In this document: one piece after another, positions 49,901 through 62,172 of the stretch
How positions within the stretch are numbered: position 1 is the first letter of the stretch
Layout: every line of letters starts with the position of its first letter
Origin: Mycetohabitans sp. B8
GTDB taxonomy: Bacteria; Pseudomonadota; Gammaproteobacteria; Burkholderiales; Burkholderiaceae
Assembly: GCF_021991875.1 (NCBI RefSeq)
Contig: NZ_JAHLKR010000008.1
Location: 62,001 to 126,000 of the forward strand
Reading direction: 5' to 3'
Length of the DNA: 64,000 nt
Program-made: the position numbers and the translations under genes
The notes under the pieces: generated by a model
The model's database searches: none
Told to the model about the DNA's origin: nothing
Seen by the model: the letters and a program-made list of their open reading frames with translations, nothing else

Positions 49901-49946
49901 TTTTGGCGTTGTGGCGCGCGGCAGCGGCCGATCCGGAAGCAGTCAC
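46944..49946 (-). CDS. ppc: Phosphoenolpyruvate carboxylase
   Basis: A 1000-residue enzyme that makes oxaloacetate from PEP and bicarbonate. Motifs include [12 protein letters not shown] (catalytic His), [16 protein letters not shown] and [16 protein letters not shown]. The GTG at 49946 is preferred since GAGGA lies at a suitable distance; an ATG at 49985 would add 13 residues. The N-terminal 50 residues are low-complexity (TAS repeats and Pro/Ala) and unlike the conserved core. It diverges from hemC. Confidence 0.93.
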   Translation of the reverse strand: MTASGSAAAARHNAKTASTASTASTASTAPGAAPARPTPTAVTPPAHAAASTARSRTREDKDGPLFEDIRFLGRLLGDVVREQEGDAVFDVVETIRQSAVKFRREDDIDAAKKLDKMLKGLTPEQTVSVVRAFSYFSHLANIAEDCHHNRRRRIHALAGSAPQAGTVAYALARLAKSGGESLSSLKTCFDTGLIVPVLTAHPTEVQRKSILDAQHDIARLLAERDQPLTARERAANEALLRARVTSLWQTRMLRGSRLTVADEIENALSYYRATFLDEIPALYADIEQALAEHGLPTRLPPFLQMGSWIGGDRDGNPNVTAATLERAITRQAAVIFQHYLEQVHRLGAELSVSELLAGSSDALKQLADTSPDTSPHRVDEPYRRALIGVYARLAATARALLGDAAVLIRGEHRDAVPYASPDALRADLQVLIDSLQARHGASLAAPRLSPLARAVEVFGFHLASIDLRQSSDVHEAVLTELFARAGVVDDYAALSEDDKLALLLAELAQPRALRLPYAEYSPLVHSELAVLEATRVIRQRFGERAVRNYIISHTETVSDLVEVMLLQKETGLMHGSMPAAAPQAGNGRHAPHARQGAPRVSLMVIPLFETIADLRHAPRIMEALLALPGMDSIVRHQGGEQEVMLGYSDSNKDGGFLTSNWELYRAELALVALFREHGMRLRLFHGRGGTVGRGGGPTYQAILSQPPGTVDGQIRLTEQGEVIASKFGNPEIGRRNLETVVAATLEATLQPHAQSPRALPQFEALMQTLSDTAMSAYRALVYETPGFTDYFFESTPIAEIAELNIGSRPASRKLHDPKHRRIEDLRAIPWGFSWGQCRLLLTGWYGFGSAISAYLDAAPDAVDREKRVALLRKMVKTWPFFSNLLSNMDMVLAKSDLAVASRYAQLVSDKKLRKQVFGRIVAEWHRTTDALAQITGHSSRLADNPLLARSIKNRFPYLDPLNHLQVELLRRHRAGTTNARLRRGIHLTINGIAAGLRNTG
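49861..49896 (-). repeat. Four 9-bp tandem repeats in ppc
   Basis: Four perfect copies of GCGGTAGAG encode consecutive Thr-Ala-Ser triplets near the N-terminus of PEP carboxylase. Perfect copies suggest recent expansion. Confidence 0.9.
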
Positions 49947-50077
49947 AAGCAATTCCTCAAACTGGCGATTGAAGGGTTCCGGCATCCGCGCGCAGCATCG
50001 GGACGCCGAAGGGTGCGTGCTACCATTTGATCTGTTATCACATCCCGATTGGATACGAGGTCGACTTGAGTCTCGAG

Positions 50078-51046
50078 ATGCAATGCGCGATACCGCCCGC
50101 GACGCTGGTGATCGCCTCGCGTGAGAGCCGGCTTGCGCTGTGGCAAGCCGAGCATGTGGGCCGTGCGCTGCACAAATTATATCCGTCTTGCGACGTGAAG
50201 ATCCTCGGTATGACCACACGCGGCGACCAGATCCTGGACCGCGCGTTGTCCAAGGTGGGCGGCAAAGGGTTATTCGTCAAGGAATTGGAGAATGCGCTGG
50301 CGGATGGCCGCGCAGACCTAGCGGTTCACTCGCTCAAGGACGTACCGATGATGCTGCCCGATGGCTTTGCGCTGCCGGTGGTCCTCACGCGGGAAGACCC
50401 GCGCGATGCGTTCGTGTCGTCGCAATTTGCCTCGTTGGCGCAATTGCCGGCGGGTGCCGTGGTGGGGACATCGAGCCTGCGCCGCGAGGCAATGTTGCGC
50501 CACCGCTATCCGCATCTGGTGATCAAGCCGCTGCGCGGCAATCTGGACACCCGGCTGGCGAAGCTCGACCGTGGCGACTACGCGGCGATCATCCTCGCGG
50601 CCGCCGGGCTCAAGCGGCTTGGCCTCGCGGCGCGGATTCGCACGCTGCTGGATCCCGCCGATAGCCTGCCGGCGCCCGGGCAGGGGGCGCTCGGCATCGA
50701 GATCCGCGCCTCGCGTGCCGACCTGCACCAGTGGCTCGCGCCGTTGCTCGACATGCGCACCGCGCTGGCCGTGGAGGCCGAGCGGGCCGTGTCGCGCGCG
50801 CTGGGCGGCAGCTGCGAGGTGCCGCTCGCCGCGTATGCGCAGTGGCAGGGCGACGTGCTGCAACTGCGGGCGTCGGTCGCCACGCCCGACGGCAGCCGCG
50901 TACTGGCCGCGTATGGCAGCGCGGCGCCGACGGACATGGCCGGTGCATTGGCGCTCGGCCTGCGCGTGGTACAGCAGTTGCAGGCGCAGGGCGCGCTGCA
51001 GATCGTGCAGCCACTGCTTGACGCGTCGCGCGACGGAGCCGCGTGA
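50078..51046 (+). CDS. hemC: Hydroxymethylbilane synthase HemC
   Basis: A 322-residue porphobilinogen deaminase. [13 protein letters not shown], the [13 protein letters not shown] region, HSLKDVP and the cofactor-cysteine loop [12 protein letters not shown] are conserved. It polymerizes four porphobilinogens to hydroxymethylbilane. ATG 50078 ([17 protein letters not shown]) is chosen; a TTG at 50027 is open in frame. hemDX starts 16 bp downstream. Confidence 0.93.
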   Translation: MQCAIPPATLVIASRESRLALWQAEHVGRALHKLYPSCDVKILGMTTRGDQILDRALSKVGGKGLFVKELENALADGRADLAVHSLKDVPMMLPDGFALPVVLTREDPRDAFVSSQFASLAQLPAGAVVGTSSLRREAMLRHRYPHLVIKPLRGNLDTRLAKLDRGDYAAIILAAAGLKRLGLAARIRTLLDPADSLPAPGQGALGIEIRASRADLHQWLAPLLDMRTALAVEAERAVSRALGGSCEVPLAAYAQWQGDVLQLRASVATPDGSRVLAAYGSAAPTDMAGALALGLRVVQQLQAQGALQIVQPLLDASRDGAA

Positions 51047-51062
51047 TGGAGGGTGGCCAATC

Positions 51063-53447
51063 GTGACGCAGACGCTGCTTCCTCCCACGTCACGGCCGGC
51101 GGCCGCGGGCGAGGCCGGTGCGCCTGTTGCGGCACATCCGACCGTGGTGATTACGCGCCCGGCGGGACAAAGCGCCGAACTGCTGGCCGCGCTTGCCGCG
51201 GCTGGGCTCGATGGCTTCGAGTTTCCGCTGATCGATATTGCCGACGCGACGGACAATGCGCCGCTGGTCGACGCGTTGCTCGACCTCGAGCGTTATGCGC
51301 TGGTGATATTCGTGTCGCCGAACGCGGTGGATCGCGCATTTGCGGCGCTCGCCGCAGCTCGGTCAAAGGCATCGTCGGAAAGCGCATCTGCGGTGGACGT
51401 ACCGCCTGCCGATGCATTGTCGGCGGATACGTCGGCGGCGGATGCATCGTTGGCAGATACGTCGTCGGCTGATACGTCTTCGACGCATGCGTCGGCCGCC
51501 GCCGCGCCGCCGCCCGCTTTCTCGTGGCCGGCCACGGTACCGGTCGCCGGCGTGGGGCCGGGCACGGTGCGGGCGTTGGCGCACCACGGCGTGCAGCCGC
51601 ACACGCATCGGATTATCGCGCCCGGCGATGCGGTGCGCGTCGCGCTGCAGGTGCCGGTGCACGACGGCGGCAAGGATGGCAGCAAGGATGGTGGCGCGGG
51701 CGCTTCTCACGCTGGCGAGCCGCCGTGGCTCGACGATACCCCTGCAGTGCAGGTCTCGTCCGACTCGTATGCGGGCGGGAATGCGCCGCGCTACGATTCC
51801 GAGGCGTTGATTGGCGCGCTCGCCACTGCCTTCGCGCCGGACGGGCTCACCGCGTTGCAAGGACGACGCGTGTTGCTGGTGCGCGGCGACGGCGGCCGTG
51901 AGTTGCTCGCCGAGACGCTGCGTGCACATGGCGCGATCGTCCAGGTGCTCGGTGCGTACCAGCGACGGCTGCCTGAGCCGAGCCTTGACGTATGGCAACG
52001 CGTGCACGCGCTGCTCGCCGGCCAGCCGCACGCTTGGGTATTGACTAGCTCGGAAGGCGTGCGCAACCTAGAGGAGTTGGCGCGCGAGCATCTGAATCGC
52101 GACGAGGTTGTCGCGCTCAAGCGCGCACCGATCGTCACACCGCATCCGCGCATTGGCGATACGGCGCGCACAGCGGGTTTTGATACGATTACGGTGTCCG
52201 GCGCGGGCGATCAGGCGATCGTCAGTGCACTGCGAGCGGTGTTTTCACCGATCACTCAAGCAGCTTCCTTTTCGAAGTTTCAATCGCAATCGGCTCAATC
52301 ACGCATGACAGACTCCAAAGATTCCCAGCCAGCGCCGGATGTGGTGCCGCAAGCGGCGCAACCGGCGCGCCCCGCCGCGGCCAACGTCCCACCGGATGCG
52401 CCATTTCCTGCGTACGAATCGAAGCGTCGCCGCCGCTCAGTCAGCACGGCGCTCGCGTGGATCGTCGCGGTGGTGGTGCTGGCGGGCGCGGGCGCGGGCG
52501 GCTACGCGCTCGAACGCAAGCTCGAGCGGCTGCAGCAGCAACTTGCCGCGCGCCAGCAGGCCAGCGACGTGCAAAGCCGCGACACTCGGCTCAAGGCCGA
52601 CGAGGCCGCGAGCGCGGTACGTCAACTGGATTCGCAGCTGGCTCAACTCGCCGGCCGGGTCGGCGACGTGCAGGCGCAGCATCAGGCGCTGCAGGCGTCG
52701 TTGCAGGACCTGGCAAAGAACCGCGACGATTGGACGCTGGCCGAAGTTGAGCAGACGATCTCGTCCGCTAGTCAGCAACTGCAATTGACTGGCAATGTCG
52801 GCCTGGCGTTGTCCGCGCTGCAAAGCGCGGACGCGCGGCTCGCGGCATCGTCGGGGGCGCAGGTCATTGCGGTGCGCAAGGCGATCGCGCAGGATATCGA
52901 CAAGCTGAAGGCCGCGCCAAGCGTGGACCTGGCGGGACTCGCTATCAAGCTCGACGACGTGATCGCGCAGGTGGACACCCTGCCGTTGGCCGGCGAGGCG
53001 CCGGCTGCGTCGCTCAAGCCGCGTGCCGGCACGCCGGCGGGCGTGGCGAAGGAGGCCGCCGCCAATGGCGAGCCGCGCTGGAAGGCAGCGTGGCATACAT
53101 TCGCGGCCGGCGTGATGGCGCAACTGACTGGTCTCGTGCAGGTGCGCCGCATCGACAACGCGGACGCGATGCTGGTCGCGCCAGACCAGGGCTATCTGTT
53201 GCGTGAGAATGTGAAGCTGCGGCTGCTGTCCGCGCGCGTCTCGCTGCTTTTGCGCGACGAGAAGCGGACGAATGCGGACCTGCGGGCCGGGCAGCAGGCA
53301 CTCGCGCGGTACTTTGATCCGTCGGCCCAGGCCACGCACAACGCGTGCGAGTTGCTCGAGCAGGTACGAAAAGGTGCGGCGCACATCGAGCCGCCGAACC
53401 TGGACGCGAGCCTGAATGCAATCCATCAGAATAAGAGCCGGGGCTGA
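51063..53447 (+). CDS. hemDX: Fused uroporphyrinogen-III synthase and HemX protein
   Basis: A 794-residue fusion. HemD (about 1-410) cyclizes hydroxymethylbilane to uroporphyrinogen III; VVITRPAGQ, IFVSPNAVDRAF and WVLTSSEGVRNL mark it. The HemX part has a membrane helix near residues 460-482 and a coiled coil plus globular domain, of unclear role in heme synthesis. HemD is interrupted by a Ser/Ala/Asp-rich repeat insert (about 100-155) and a second Gly/Asp-rich insert (about 200-240). GTG 51063 follows GGAGGGTGG. hemY follows 3 bp later. Confidence 0.9.
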   Translation: MTQTLLPPTSRPAAAGEAGAPVAAHPTVVITRPAGQSAELLAALAAAGLDGFEFPLIDIADATDNAPLVDALLDLERYALVIFVSPNAVDRAFAALAAARSKASSESASAVDVPPADALSADTSAADASLADTSSADTSSTHASAAAAPPPAFSWPATVPVAGVGPGTVRALAHHGVQPHTHRIIAPGDAVRVALQVPVHDGGKDGSKDGGAGASHAGEPPWLDDTPAVQVSSDSYAGGNAPRYDSEALIGALATAFAPDGLTALQGRRVLLVRGDGGRELLAETLRAHGAIVQVLGAYQRRLPEPSLDVWQRVHALLAGQPHAWVLTSSEGVRNLEELAREHLNRDEVVALKRAPIVTPHPRIGDTARTAGFDTITVSGAGDQAIVSALRAVFSPITQAASFSKFQSQSAQSRMTDSKDSQPAPDVVPQAAQPARPAAANVPPDAPFPAYESKRRRRSVSTALAWIVAVVVLAGAGAGGYALERKLERLQQQLAARQQASDVQSRDTRLKADEAASAVRQLDSQLAQLAGRVGDVQAQHQALQASLQDLAKNRDDWTLAEVEQTISSASQQLQLTGNVGLALSALQSADARLAASSGAQVIAVRKAIAQDIDKLKAAPSVDLAGLAIKLDDVIAQVDTLPLAGEAPAASLKPRAGTPAGVAKEAAANGEPRWKAAWHTFAAGVMAQLTGLVQVRRIDNADAMLVAPDQGYLLRENVKLRLLSARVSLLLRDEKRTNADLRAGQQALARYFDPSAQATHNACELLEQVRKGAAHIEPPNLDASLNAIHQNKSRG
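51402..51491 (+). repeat. 15-bp tandem repeats inside hemDX
   Basis: Six in-frame 15-bp units start at 51402, 51417, 51432, 51447, 51462 and 51477. Two adjacent ones are TCGTTGGCAGATACG and TCGTCGGCTGATACG. They encode PPADA, LSADT, SAADA, SLADT, SSADT, SSTHA within the HemD domain. Confidence 0.85.
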
Positions 53448-53450
53448 CCG

Positions 53451-54644
53451 ATGGCAATTCGAGCAATCTTGTGGCTGATGGCGCTGTTCGCGGTCGCCGT
53501 GCTGCTGGCGATCGTTGGCGCGCAAGACGCGGGGCACGTGCTCATCGTCTGGGCGCCCTATCGGATCGATATCTCGCTGAACCTGTTCGTGGCGGCGCTG
53601 GTCGTGTCGTTCGTCGTGCTCTATATCGTCGTGCGCTCGATTCGCGCGGTGCTGAAAATGCCCGAACGGGTCACGGCGTACCGGGCGCGCGTGCGGCTTG
53701 CCAACGCGCATCAGGCGCTGCGTGAGGCGATTGGCAACTTGTACGCGGGTCGTTTCTCTCGCGCGGAGAAAGCCGCGCGCGAGGCCAGTGCATTTGACGC
53801 AAATAAGGCGCCGGCTGGCTTGATCGGCGCAGCTGCCGCACATCGCATGCGCGAATTCGCGCGTCGCGACGAATGGCTGGCGCAGGTGACCGGCGACGAT
53901 TGGCAAGAGGCGCGGTTGATGGCCAGCGCCGAATTGCGCGCGGATGCGCGCGACGCCGACGGGGCGTTGGCGGCATTGACCGAGATGCGTGCGCAGGGGG
54001 GACGGCGCATCCATGCGTTGCAAATCGCGTTGCGTGCGCAGCAGCAGCTGAAGAACTGGGCGGAAGTGCTCAAGCTGGTGAAGACCTTGGAAAAGCGCGA
54101 GGCGATCCACCCGGCGGTATCGGTGCGCCTGAAGCAACTTGCCGCCGAGCATCTGCTGCGCGATCGGCGTCATAACCCCGATGCGCTGCTGCAACTATGG
54201 CAATCGCTGAGCGCCGCCGAGCGCCAGTCGCCCCGCATCGCGGACTTGGCCGCGGAATTGCTGATCGCGCTGAACCGCCCAGCCGATGCGCGCAAGATCG
54301 TCGAAGAGGCGCTCACGCATCACTGGGACCCTAGACTGCTGCGCCGCTACGCCGACTGCGCGGGCGACGATCCGTTGCCGTTGATCCAGCGCGCGGAAAC
54401 CTGGCAGAAGGAGCGCCAGGAGGACCCCGACCTGTCCTTTACGCTGGGCCGCCTGTGCCTGCAGCAAAAGCTGTGGGGCAAGGCCCAAGCATTCCTCGAG
54501 CAGGCGCTCAAGCTCGCCGTGGACAACGAGCCGCTGAAGATCCGTGCGCACCGGACGCTCGCACGCCTGCATGAGCAGTTGGGCCACGCGCAGCAGGCCG
54601 CCGAACACTACCGCGCCAGCGCTACGGCGATGAATGTCGTCTAG
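53451..54644 (+). CDS. hemY: HemY-type heme biosynthesis TPR protein
   Basis: A 397-residue membrane protein. Two N-terminal membrane helices (about 6-25 and 40-62) are followed by a TPR-like helical repeat domain on the cytoplasmic or periplasmic side. Motifs include LYAGRFSRAEKAAREA and a late TPR LGRLCLQQKLWGKAQAFLEQ. It belongs to the HemY_N family paired with HemX in proteobacteria. It is distinct from the Gram-positive protoporphyrinogen oxidase of the same name. End of the hem operon. Confidence 0.9.
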   Translation: MAIRAILWLMALFAVAVLLAIVGAQDAGHVLIVWAPYRIDISLNLFVAALVVSFVVLYIVVRSIRAVLKMPERVTAYRARVRLANAHQALREAIGNLYAGRFSRAEKAAREASAFDANKAPAGLIGAAAAHRMREFARRDEWLAQVTGDDWQEARLMASAELRADARDADGALAALTEMRAQGGRRIHALQIALRAQQQLKNWAEVLKLVKTLEKREAIHPAVSVRLKQLAAEHLLRDRRHNPDALLQLWQSLSAAERQSPRIADLAAELLIALNRPADARKIVEEALTHHWDPRLLRRYADCAGDDPLPLIQRAETWQKERQEDPDLSFTLGRLCLQQKLWGKAQAFLEQALKLAVDNEPLKIRAHRTLARLHEQLGHAQQAAEHYRASATAMNVV

Positions 54645-54660
54645 CGGGCGTCGCGAGGAC

Positions 54661-54801
54661 GGCCGTATTCGGCCGCTGGCGGATCGTAGGCACAGGTTGC
54701 CAGTGACGTCCGTATTTGCCTGCTGATGGCGGCCGTATTCAGTCGCTGGCGCATCCGCCATGCTGACCCGTTGGCGATGGGCAGTATGTGCGGGCCGGCG
54801 A
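54661..54801. repeat. Degenerate 23-24-bp tandem repeats
   Basis: Six units start at 54661, 54684, 54708, 54731, 54754 and 54778. Units 1 and 4 are closest, sharing GGCCGTATTC and CGCTGGCG; the others keep the CTGGCGA-like end. The array lies just past the hemY stop. Confidence 0.7.
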
Positions 54802-54826
54802 CGGCCGTTCTGTGCCGCCGTGCCCG

Positions 54827-54990
54827 CTAGCGCAATACGCGGCGCTTGGGCGCGCTGAGCGTCACCAGCGAGCCGAGCGCCATGAAACCCGCCACTCAGT
54901 ATAGGCCGGACTCCGTGCTGCTGGTCAGGTCCTTGAGCCAGCCAATCAGGTACGGGCTTGCGAATCCGGCCATTATCGCGCCGAGTTTGC
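54827..54990 (-). pseudogene. MFS transporter C-terminal remnant
   Basis: The minus strand encodes AIMAGFASPYLIGWLKDLTS, then STESGLY, an in-frame TGA (54896-54898), and VAGFMALGSLVTLSAPKRR before a stop at 54827. This matches the last two helices of ACS-type major facilitator transporters (GPYLIGWLKDRTGS...GLY..A). Everything upstream is gone, so it is a relic. Confidence 0.7.
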
Positions 54991-55114
54991 GATGATCGAC
55001 GAAAGTCAAGCAATACAGCCGAATCGGACACTCGTTACGCGATCGCAGCGGGTCGGTTGATATAATCGGGCTTTCGCCTCCACCGTTCGTTCTATCGTTA
55101 CCAGGAAATTCGAC

Positions 55115-55645
55115 ATGAGCTTCGATCACGTCCCGTCCGGCAAGGACCTGCCGCAAGATTTCAACGTCATTATTGAAATTCCGGCGCAAAGCGACCCGGT
55201 CAAGTACGAGGCGGACATGCAGTTGGGCCTGCTCGTCGTAGACCGTTTCATCGGCACGGGCATGCGCTATCCGGCCAACTACGGATTCATCCCGCAAACG
55301 CTCGCCGGTGATGGCGATCCGGTCGATGTGTTGGTGATCACGCCATTTCCGTTGCTGGCGGGCTCAGTCGTGCGCTGCCGCGCGTTGGGCATGTTGAATA
55401 TGACGGATGAATCCGGCCAGGATGCGAAGTTGATCGCGGTGCCGGCCGACAAGATCTGCCCGATGACCGCGCACCTGAAATCGGCCGACGACGTGCCGGC
55501 CTATCTGAGGGAACAGATCACGCATTTCTTCGAGCAGTACAAGGCGCTCGAGAAGGGCAAGTGGGTCAAGGTCGAAGGTTGGGAAGGTATCGAAGCCGCG
55601 CACAACGAAATCACCAGCGGCGTCGCGAACTTCAACAAGCTATAA
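55115..55645 (+). CDS. ppa: Inorganic pyrophosphatase (family I)
   Basis: A 176-residue soluble pyrophosphatase with the signature DGDPVDVLV and MRYPANYGFIPQTL. Conserved KYE, DRF, DAKLIAVP and HFFEQYKALEKGKWVKVEGW residues for magnesium and phosphate binding are intact. It pulls pyrophosphate-releasing reactions forward. An 8-bp inverted repeat (ACGACGCG/CGCGTCGT, 55645-55670) follows the stop but has no T tract. Confidence 0.95.
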   Translation: MSFDHVPSGKDLPQDFNVIIEIPAQSDPVKYEADMQLGLLVVDRFIGTGMRYPANYGFIPQTLAGDGDPVDVLVITPFPLLAGSVVRCRALGMLNMTDESGQDAKLIAVPADKICPMTAHLKSADDVPAYLREQITHFFEQYKALEKGKWVKVEGWEGIEAAHNEITSGVANFNKL

Positions 55646-55806
55646 CGACGCGCCGTGCCGGACGCGTCGTACCGACGTGCGCTGGCCGGCTCGTCCATCG
55701 GTGATAACCCGCCGCGGTTGGATCGACTTGGCGGATTTTTGCGGGCGCAGCGCGTTCGCGTACGGCTGCGGCGACCGCGCCGTCCGGCGGGACCGGCCTG
55801 ATCCGC

Positions 55807-56289
55807 CTAGGCAGCCTCGGCCTCGACCGTTTCCGGCATCACGCTAGCCAGGATCATTGCGTCGCCGTTGCGGGGGCTTGGCTCGCGTTGCGCCGGTCGG
55901 TACACGAGGTCACCGCGCCGCACCGGCTGGCCGCTCAGCGCGCATTGGCCGTCCTTTTCCGCTCCCGCCAGGCGCCAACCCTGATAACCATAATGACAGG
56001 TTGCCGCATCGGACCAGTACACAATTGCGGTCACGCTGCTAGGCCGATCAAGTATACGAATGGTCGGCTTGCCCGCTGCCATGTTGGTGTGTTGCTGCCC
56101 TAGTGTTACCACGGTGGTATCTTTGCTGCGCTGAGTCGAACGGATACGGCGAGCAGTCTTTGACGGGAACGGGGCGGCAGCATGGCGATCCGCGGCGGTT
56201 TCACGCACACGGGTGCCGAGACAGCGGACGGTCTGCCGCCAAGGATCCGCGCGTTTTGCAATGGCAGTCATGGCAATTGTTCCGTGCAT
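55807..56289 (-). CDS. DUF3331 domain protein
   Basis: A protein of up to 160 residues. Its conserved part is RPSSVTAIVYWSDAATCHYG, then YQGWRLAGAEKDGQCALSGQ and RRGDLVYRP, characteristic of DUF3331, a family I know mainly from Burkholderia and relatives. The two cysteines (TCHYG and QCALSGQ) could bind metal. Start ATG 56289 or 56271. Function unknown; it stands alone between ppa and the GIY-YIG gene. Confidence 0.75.
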   Translation of the reverse strand: MHGTIAMTAIAKRADPWRQTVRCLGTRVRETAADRHAAAPFPSKTARRIRSTQRSKDTTVVTLGQQHTNMAAGKPTIRILDRPSSVTAIVYWSDAATCHYGYQGWRLAGAEKDGQCALSGQPVRRGDLVYRPAQREPSPRNGDAMILASVMPETVEAEAA

Positions 56290-56450
56290 TCTCCAGTCCG
56301 GACGTTACGCCACAGACAGATGCGGATAAAGATCAATATTGTGAATTCACTGTCTTATTTGCGCAAACAATCGCCGCCGGACGTGGAACGAGGCGGGAAG
56401 CGCGAAATGCGGGTGCCGGCGGGCCGGTTTGGGGTATCTGCCGTAAGCCG

Positions 56451-56750
56451 TCACGCCGCCGCTTTACGGCAGGCGCGTGAGTCAGATGACGTGTCGGGCA
56501 GCGCGCGCAGCCCTTGCGCAAGCGCGCGTTTCTCGTGCGCAGGTAATCGCTTCACCCGATATTCGGTCCGACATGCCGTCGAACGGTCGGGCATGGTGAA
56601 CGTGGCCAGCAGTCGCACTGGTTTGTGCGCACGCGTGTAACGCGCGCCTGTGCCGTCAACATGCTTGGCGTAGCGCGCCTGTACGTCAACGGCAATGCCC
56701 GTGTAAATGCTGCCGTTTGCGCATTCAATCAAGTACAGATGCCAGGCCAT
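56451..56750 (-). CDS. GIY-YIG nuclease superfamily protein (UPF0213-like)
   Basis: A 99-residue single-domain GIY-YIG protein, starting MAWHLYLIECANGSIYTGIA. The variant motif YLIE...IYTGIA replaces GIY/YIG, followed by RYAKHVDGTGARYTRAHKP. Short YhbQ-like members may act on DNA, but their role is unsettled. Its ATG comes one base after the stop of the upstream acyltransferase gene, so they are coupled. Confidence 0.87.
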   Translation of the reverse strand: MAWHLYLIECANGSIYTGIAVDVQARYAKHVDGTGARYTRAHKPVRLLATFTMPDRSTACRTEYRVKRLPAHEKRALAQGLRALPDTSSDSRACRKAAA

Positions 56751-56751
56751 G

Positions 56752-57963
56752 TCAGCCTGCCGCTTGCGCACCGCACCGAAAAGGATCGTGTTCGCGCAAC
56801 TCGTCCATATAACGGTGGATGCCGCCGGCCTCGCTGTCTAGAAAGCGTGCGACCGCATCCGCGAACGCCGGGTGGGCAAGCCAATGCGTCGAGTGGGTCA
56901 GGGTGGGCAGGAAGCCACGGGCCATTTTGTGCTCGCCCTGCGCGCCGCCCTCGAATGCGGCGACGCCTGCCTCGATGCAAAACTCCAGCGGTTGATAGTA
57001 CGCGGTCTCGAAGTGCAGGCACGGGACATGTTCAAGCGCTCCCCAGTAGCGTCCATACAACACACCTTTGCCCTGTCCCCGCAATGGTGATGCGTTGCGT
57101 TCGTAGACGAGCAGTGAGCTGGCAATCGGCGCACCGGCGCGTTCGGCGAGCACGAGCAACAGGTTTTCCGGCATGGTTGCGCCGATCATCCGGAAAAAGT
57201 CCAGGTTCAGGTAGGGGCTCGAATGATGCTCGCGATAAGTCTGACGATAGCAGCGCGAGAAAAACGCCCATTCCTTGGCGGTGATGGCTTCGCCTGGCAC
57301 GCGGCGTAGCGTGACACCGGCGTTACGCACCTTGCGTCGTTCGGCGCGGATGTTCTTGCGTTTCTTTTGTTCGAGCGTAGACAAAAAGTCGTCGAAATGG
57401 CGATACCCGCGGTTCAGCCAATGGAACTGCATGCCTTCGCGCAGCAGCATCCCCGCCTCTACGAGCAGTTCGGCGTCTCCTGGCTCCGGGTAAAGTACGT
57501 GCAACGATGACACGTTGGCGTGTTCAGCCGCCGCGACGAGCGTGGCGGCCAAGCGGCGGCGTGAGTCGTCGCAATCCGCCATCAGCCGCGTGCCTTGCAC
57601 GGGCGTAAAGGGTACCGCGCATAGCAGTTTTGGGTAATAGCGTAACCCATGACGCTGGTATGCATCGGCCCACGCCCAGTCAAACACGTACTCGCCGTAG
57701 CTGTGTTGCTTGACGTAGAGCGGCGCCGCCGCCGCGAGCACTTCGCGCGTGCGTCCGTTTGCGTCGTGGGCATCCCGCCACAGTGTGATGAACTGCGCGG
57801 ACCAGCCGGTTTCCACAATCGCGCAACGCGTTGCCTGCAACGCGTTGAGGAATTCGTGCCGCAGGAACGGCGTGGGTTGCGCTTGCTGCGCGAGTAGCGC
57901 GTTCCATTGCGACGCGTCGACCTCGGCCGGTGAGCTCAAAATCCGCGTGCGATAATCATTCAT
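56752..57963 (-). CDS. GNAT/FemAB-like N-acyltransferase (DUF482)
   Basis: A 403-residue protein of the DUF482 (peptidogalycan biosynthesis N-acyltransferase) family. HEFLNALQATRC, APLYVKQHSYGEYVFDWAW, RKNIRAERRKVRNAGV and HFETAYYQPLEFCIEAG are conserved blocks. It probably transfers an acyl or aminoacyl group, substrate unknown. ATG 57963 is used; ATG 57987 would leave only 9 bp to nadE. It forms a pair with the GIY-YIG gene and diverges from nadE. Confidence 0.85.
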   Translation of the reverse strand: MNDYRTRILSSPAEVDASQWNALLAQQAQPTPFLRHEFLNALQATRCAIVETGWSAQFITLWRDAHDANGRTREVLAAAAPLYVKQHSYGEYVFDWAWADAYQRHGLRYYPKLLCAVPFTPVQGTRLMADCDDSRRRLAATLVAAAEHANVSSLHVLYPEPGDAELLVEAGMLLREGMQFHWLNRGYRHFDDFLSTLEQKKRKNIRAERRKVRNAGVTLRRVPGEAITAKEWAFFSRCYRQTYREHHSSPYLNLDFFRMIGATMPENLLLVLAERAGAPIASSLLVYERNASPLRGQGKGVLYGRYWGALEHVPCLHFETAYYQPLEFCIEAGVAAFEGGAQGEHKMARGFLPTLTHSTHWLAHPAFADAVARFLDSEAGGIHRYMDELREHDPFRCGAQAAG

Positions 57964-57996
57964 GCGCTGTGAAGCCAACTCGTTCATCGTTCGTCC

Positions 57997-60154
<2,158 letters not shown>

Positions 60155-60254
60155 TTCGTGTCGCCCGCGCTGTGTGTGACGCTGGCGATCGCGATGAACC
60201 GCATCGACGGCAAGTCCAACACCGGCGGCGATGTGCGTGCGACGCGGGCGTGCG

Positions 60255-61031
60255 TCAGCCACGCGGCTCCGGCTGCAGCAGCACGAGTACGGCACCGGCT
60301 CCGCCGTCGTGTGCCCGAGCTTGGCAGAAGGCAATCACCTCGGCCTTTTGTGCCAGCCAACTGCGTACTTTGCCTTTGAGCACCGGTTCCTTACCGATCG
60401 AGCCCAAGCCCTTGCCGTGGATCACGCGCACGCAGCGCAACCCTCGCTTGAGCGACGCGCGTAGGAAAGCCGCCAGGGCTTCGCGTGCCTCATCGCGGCG
60501 CAGTCCGTGCAGGTCGATCTGTGCTTGCACGACCCACGTGCCGCTGCGCAGCTTGCGCACGACGTCGGCCGCCACGCCCGGCCGGCAATAAGACAGCGAT
60601 TCATCGACGTCGAGCAGCGTTTCCGGATCGAATTCGTCGGACAACGCCTCCTCGAGCACGGCCTGCTCGTCACGCTGCGTTTGCAGCGGCACTGGCGGTG
60701 GTTGCACGCGGGGCAGCGGCGCGCGGCCGGAGGGCTTGAGCGGGGTGATGTCGCCAACCTCGCGGCGGAATTCGGTGGCGGCCGCTTGCGTGGCGCGCTG
60801 CTCGCGCTTGGCGTGGCAACGCGTTTGCTCGCGCGCCATGGCGTCGCTTTTGAGCATGTCGCGCAGCGTGCCGAGTGACGCCAGGCTGGACAGGCGCATG
60901 CCGGCGGCAGGGCCGGCAGAGAGCGGCGCGGGTATCACCGCGCCAAGCGCGGCCCCCGCGATGGCGGACCGGGCAGCGGGCGTTGGTCGTGCCCGCACGC
61001 GGTCATTCGGGTGGGCTTTGTCCTTCGGCAT
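60255..61031 (-). CDS. Smr domain protein (SmrA-like)
   Basis: A 258-residue protein whose C-terminal Smr domain (about 165-255) has IDLHGLRRDEA and the HGKGLGS motif. Stand-alone Smr proteins nick DNA or cleave RNA; in E. coli the similar SmrB is a ribosome-collision nuclease. The first 160 residues are charged and variable, with SLASLGTLRDMLK. It lies upstream of nothing on the same strand and just after trxB. Confidence 0.87.
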   Translation of the reverse strand: MPKDKAHPNDRVRARPTPAARSAIAGAALGAVIPAPLSAGPAAGMRLSSLASLGTLRDMLKSDAMAREQTRCHAKREQRATQAAATEFRREVGDITPLKPSGRAPLPRVQPPPVPLQTQRDEQAVLEEALSDEFDPETLLDVDESLSYCRPGVAADVVRKLRSGTWVVQAQIDLHGLRRDEAREALAAFLRASLKRGLRCVRVIHGKGLGSIGKEPVLKGKVRSWLAQKAEVIAFCQARAHDGGAGAVLVLLQPEPRG

Positions 61032-61082
61032 GGGTCACTCTTGACTCGATGCTGTTGCTGCGAGACGGTACCCGCGCGACGC

Positions 61083-62153
<1,071 letters not shown>

Positions 62154-62172
62154 TTATAAAGGGGCTGGCCGG

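Noticed and set aside
50571-51062. Upstream extension of the hemDX frame
   Set aside because: It overlaps hemC in another phase. GTG 51063 has a strong ribosome site and starts the HemD domain.
55709-55740. Possible terminator after ppa (CCGCC/GGCGG then five T)
   Set aside because: The stem is only 5 bp with a 16-nt loop; too weak to call.
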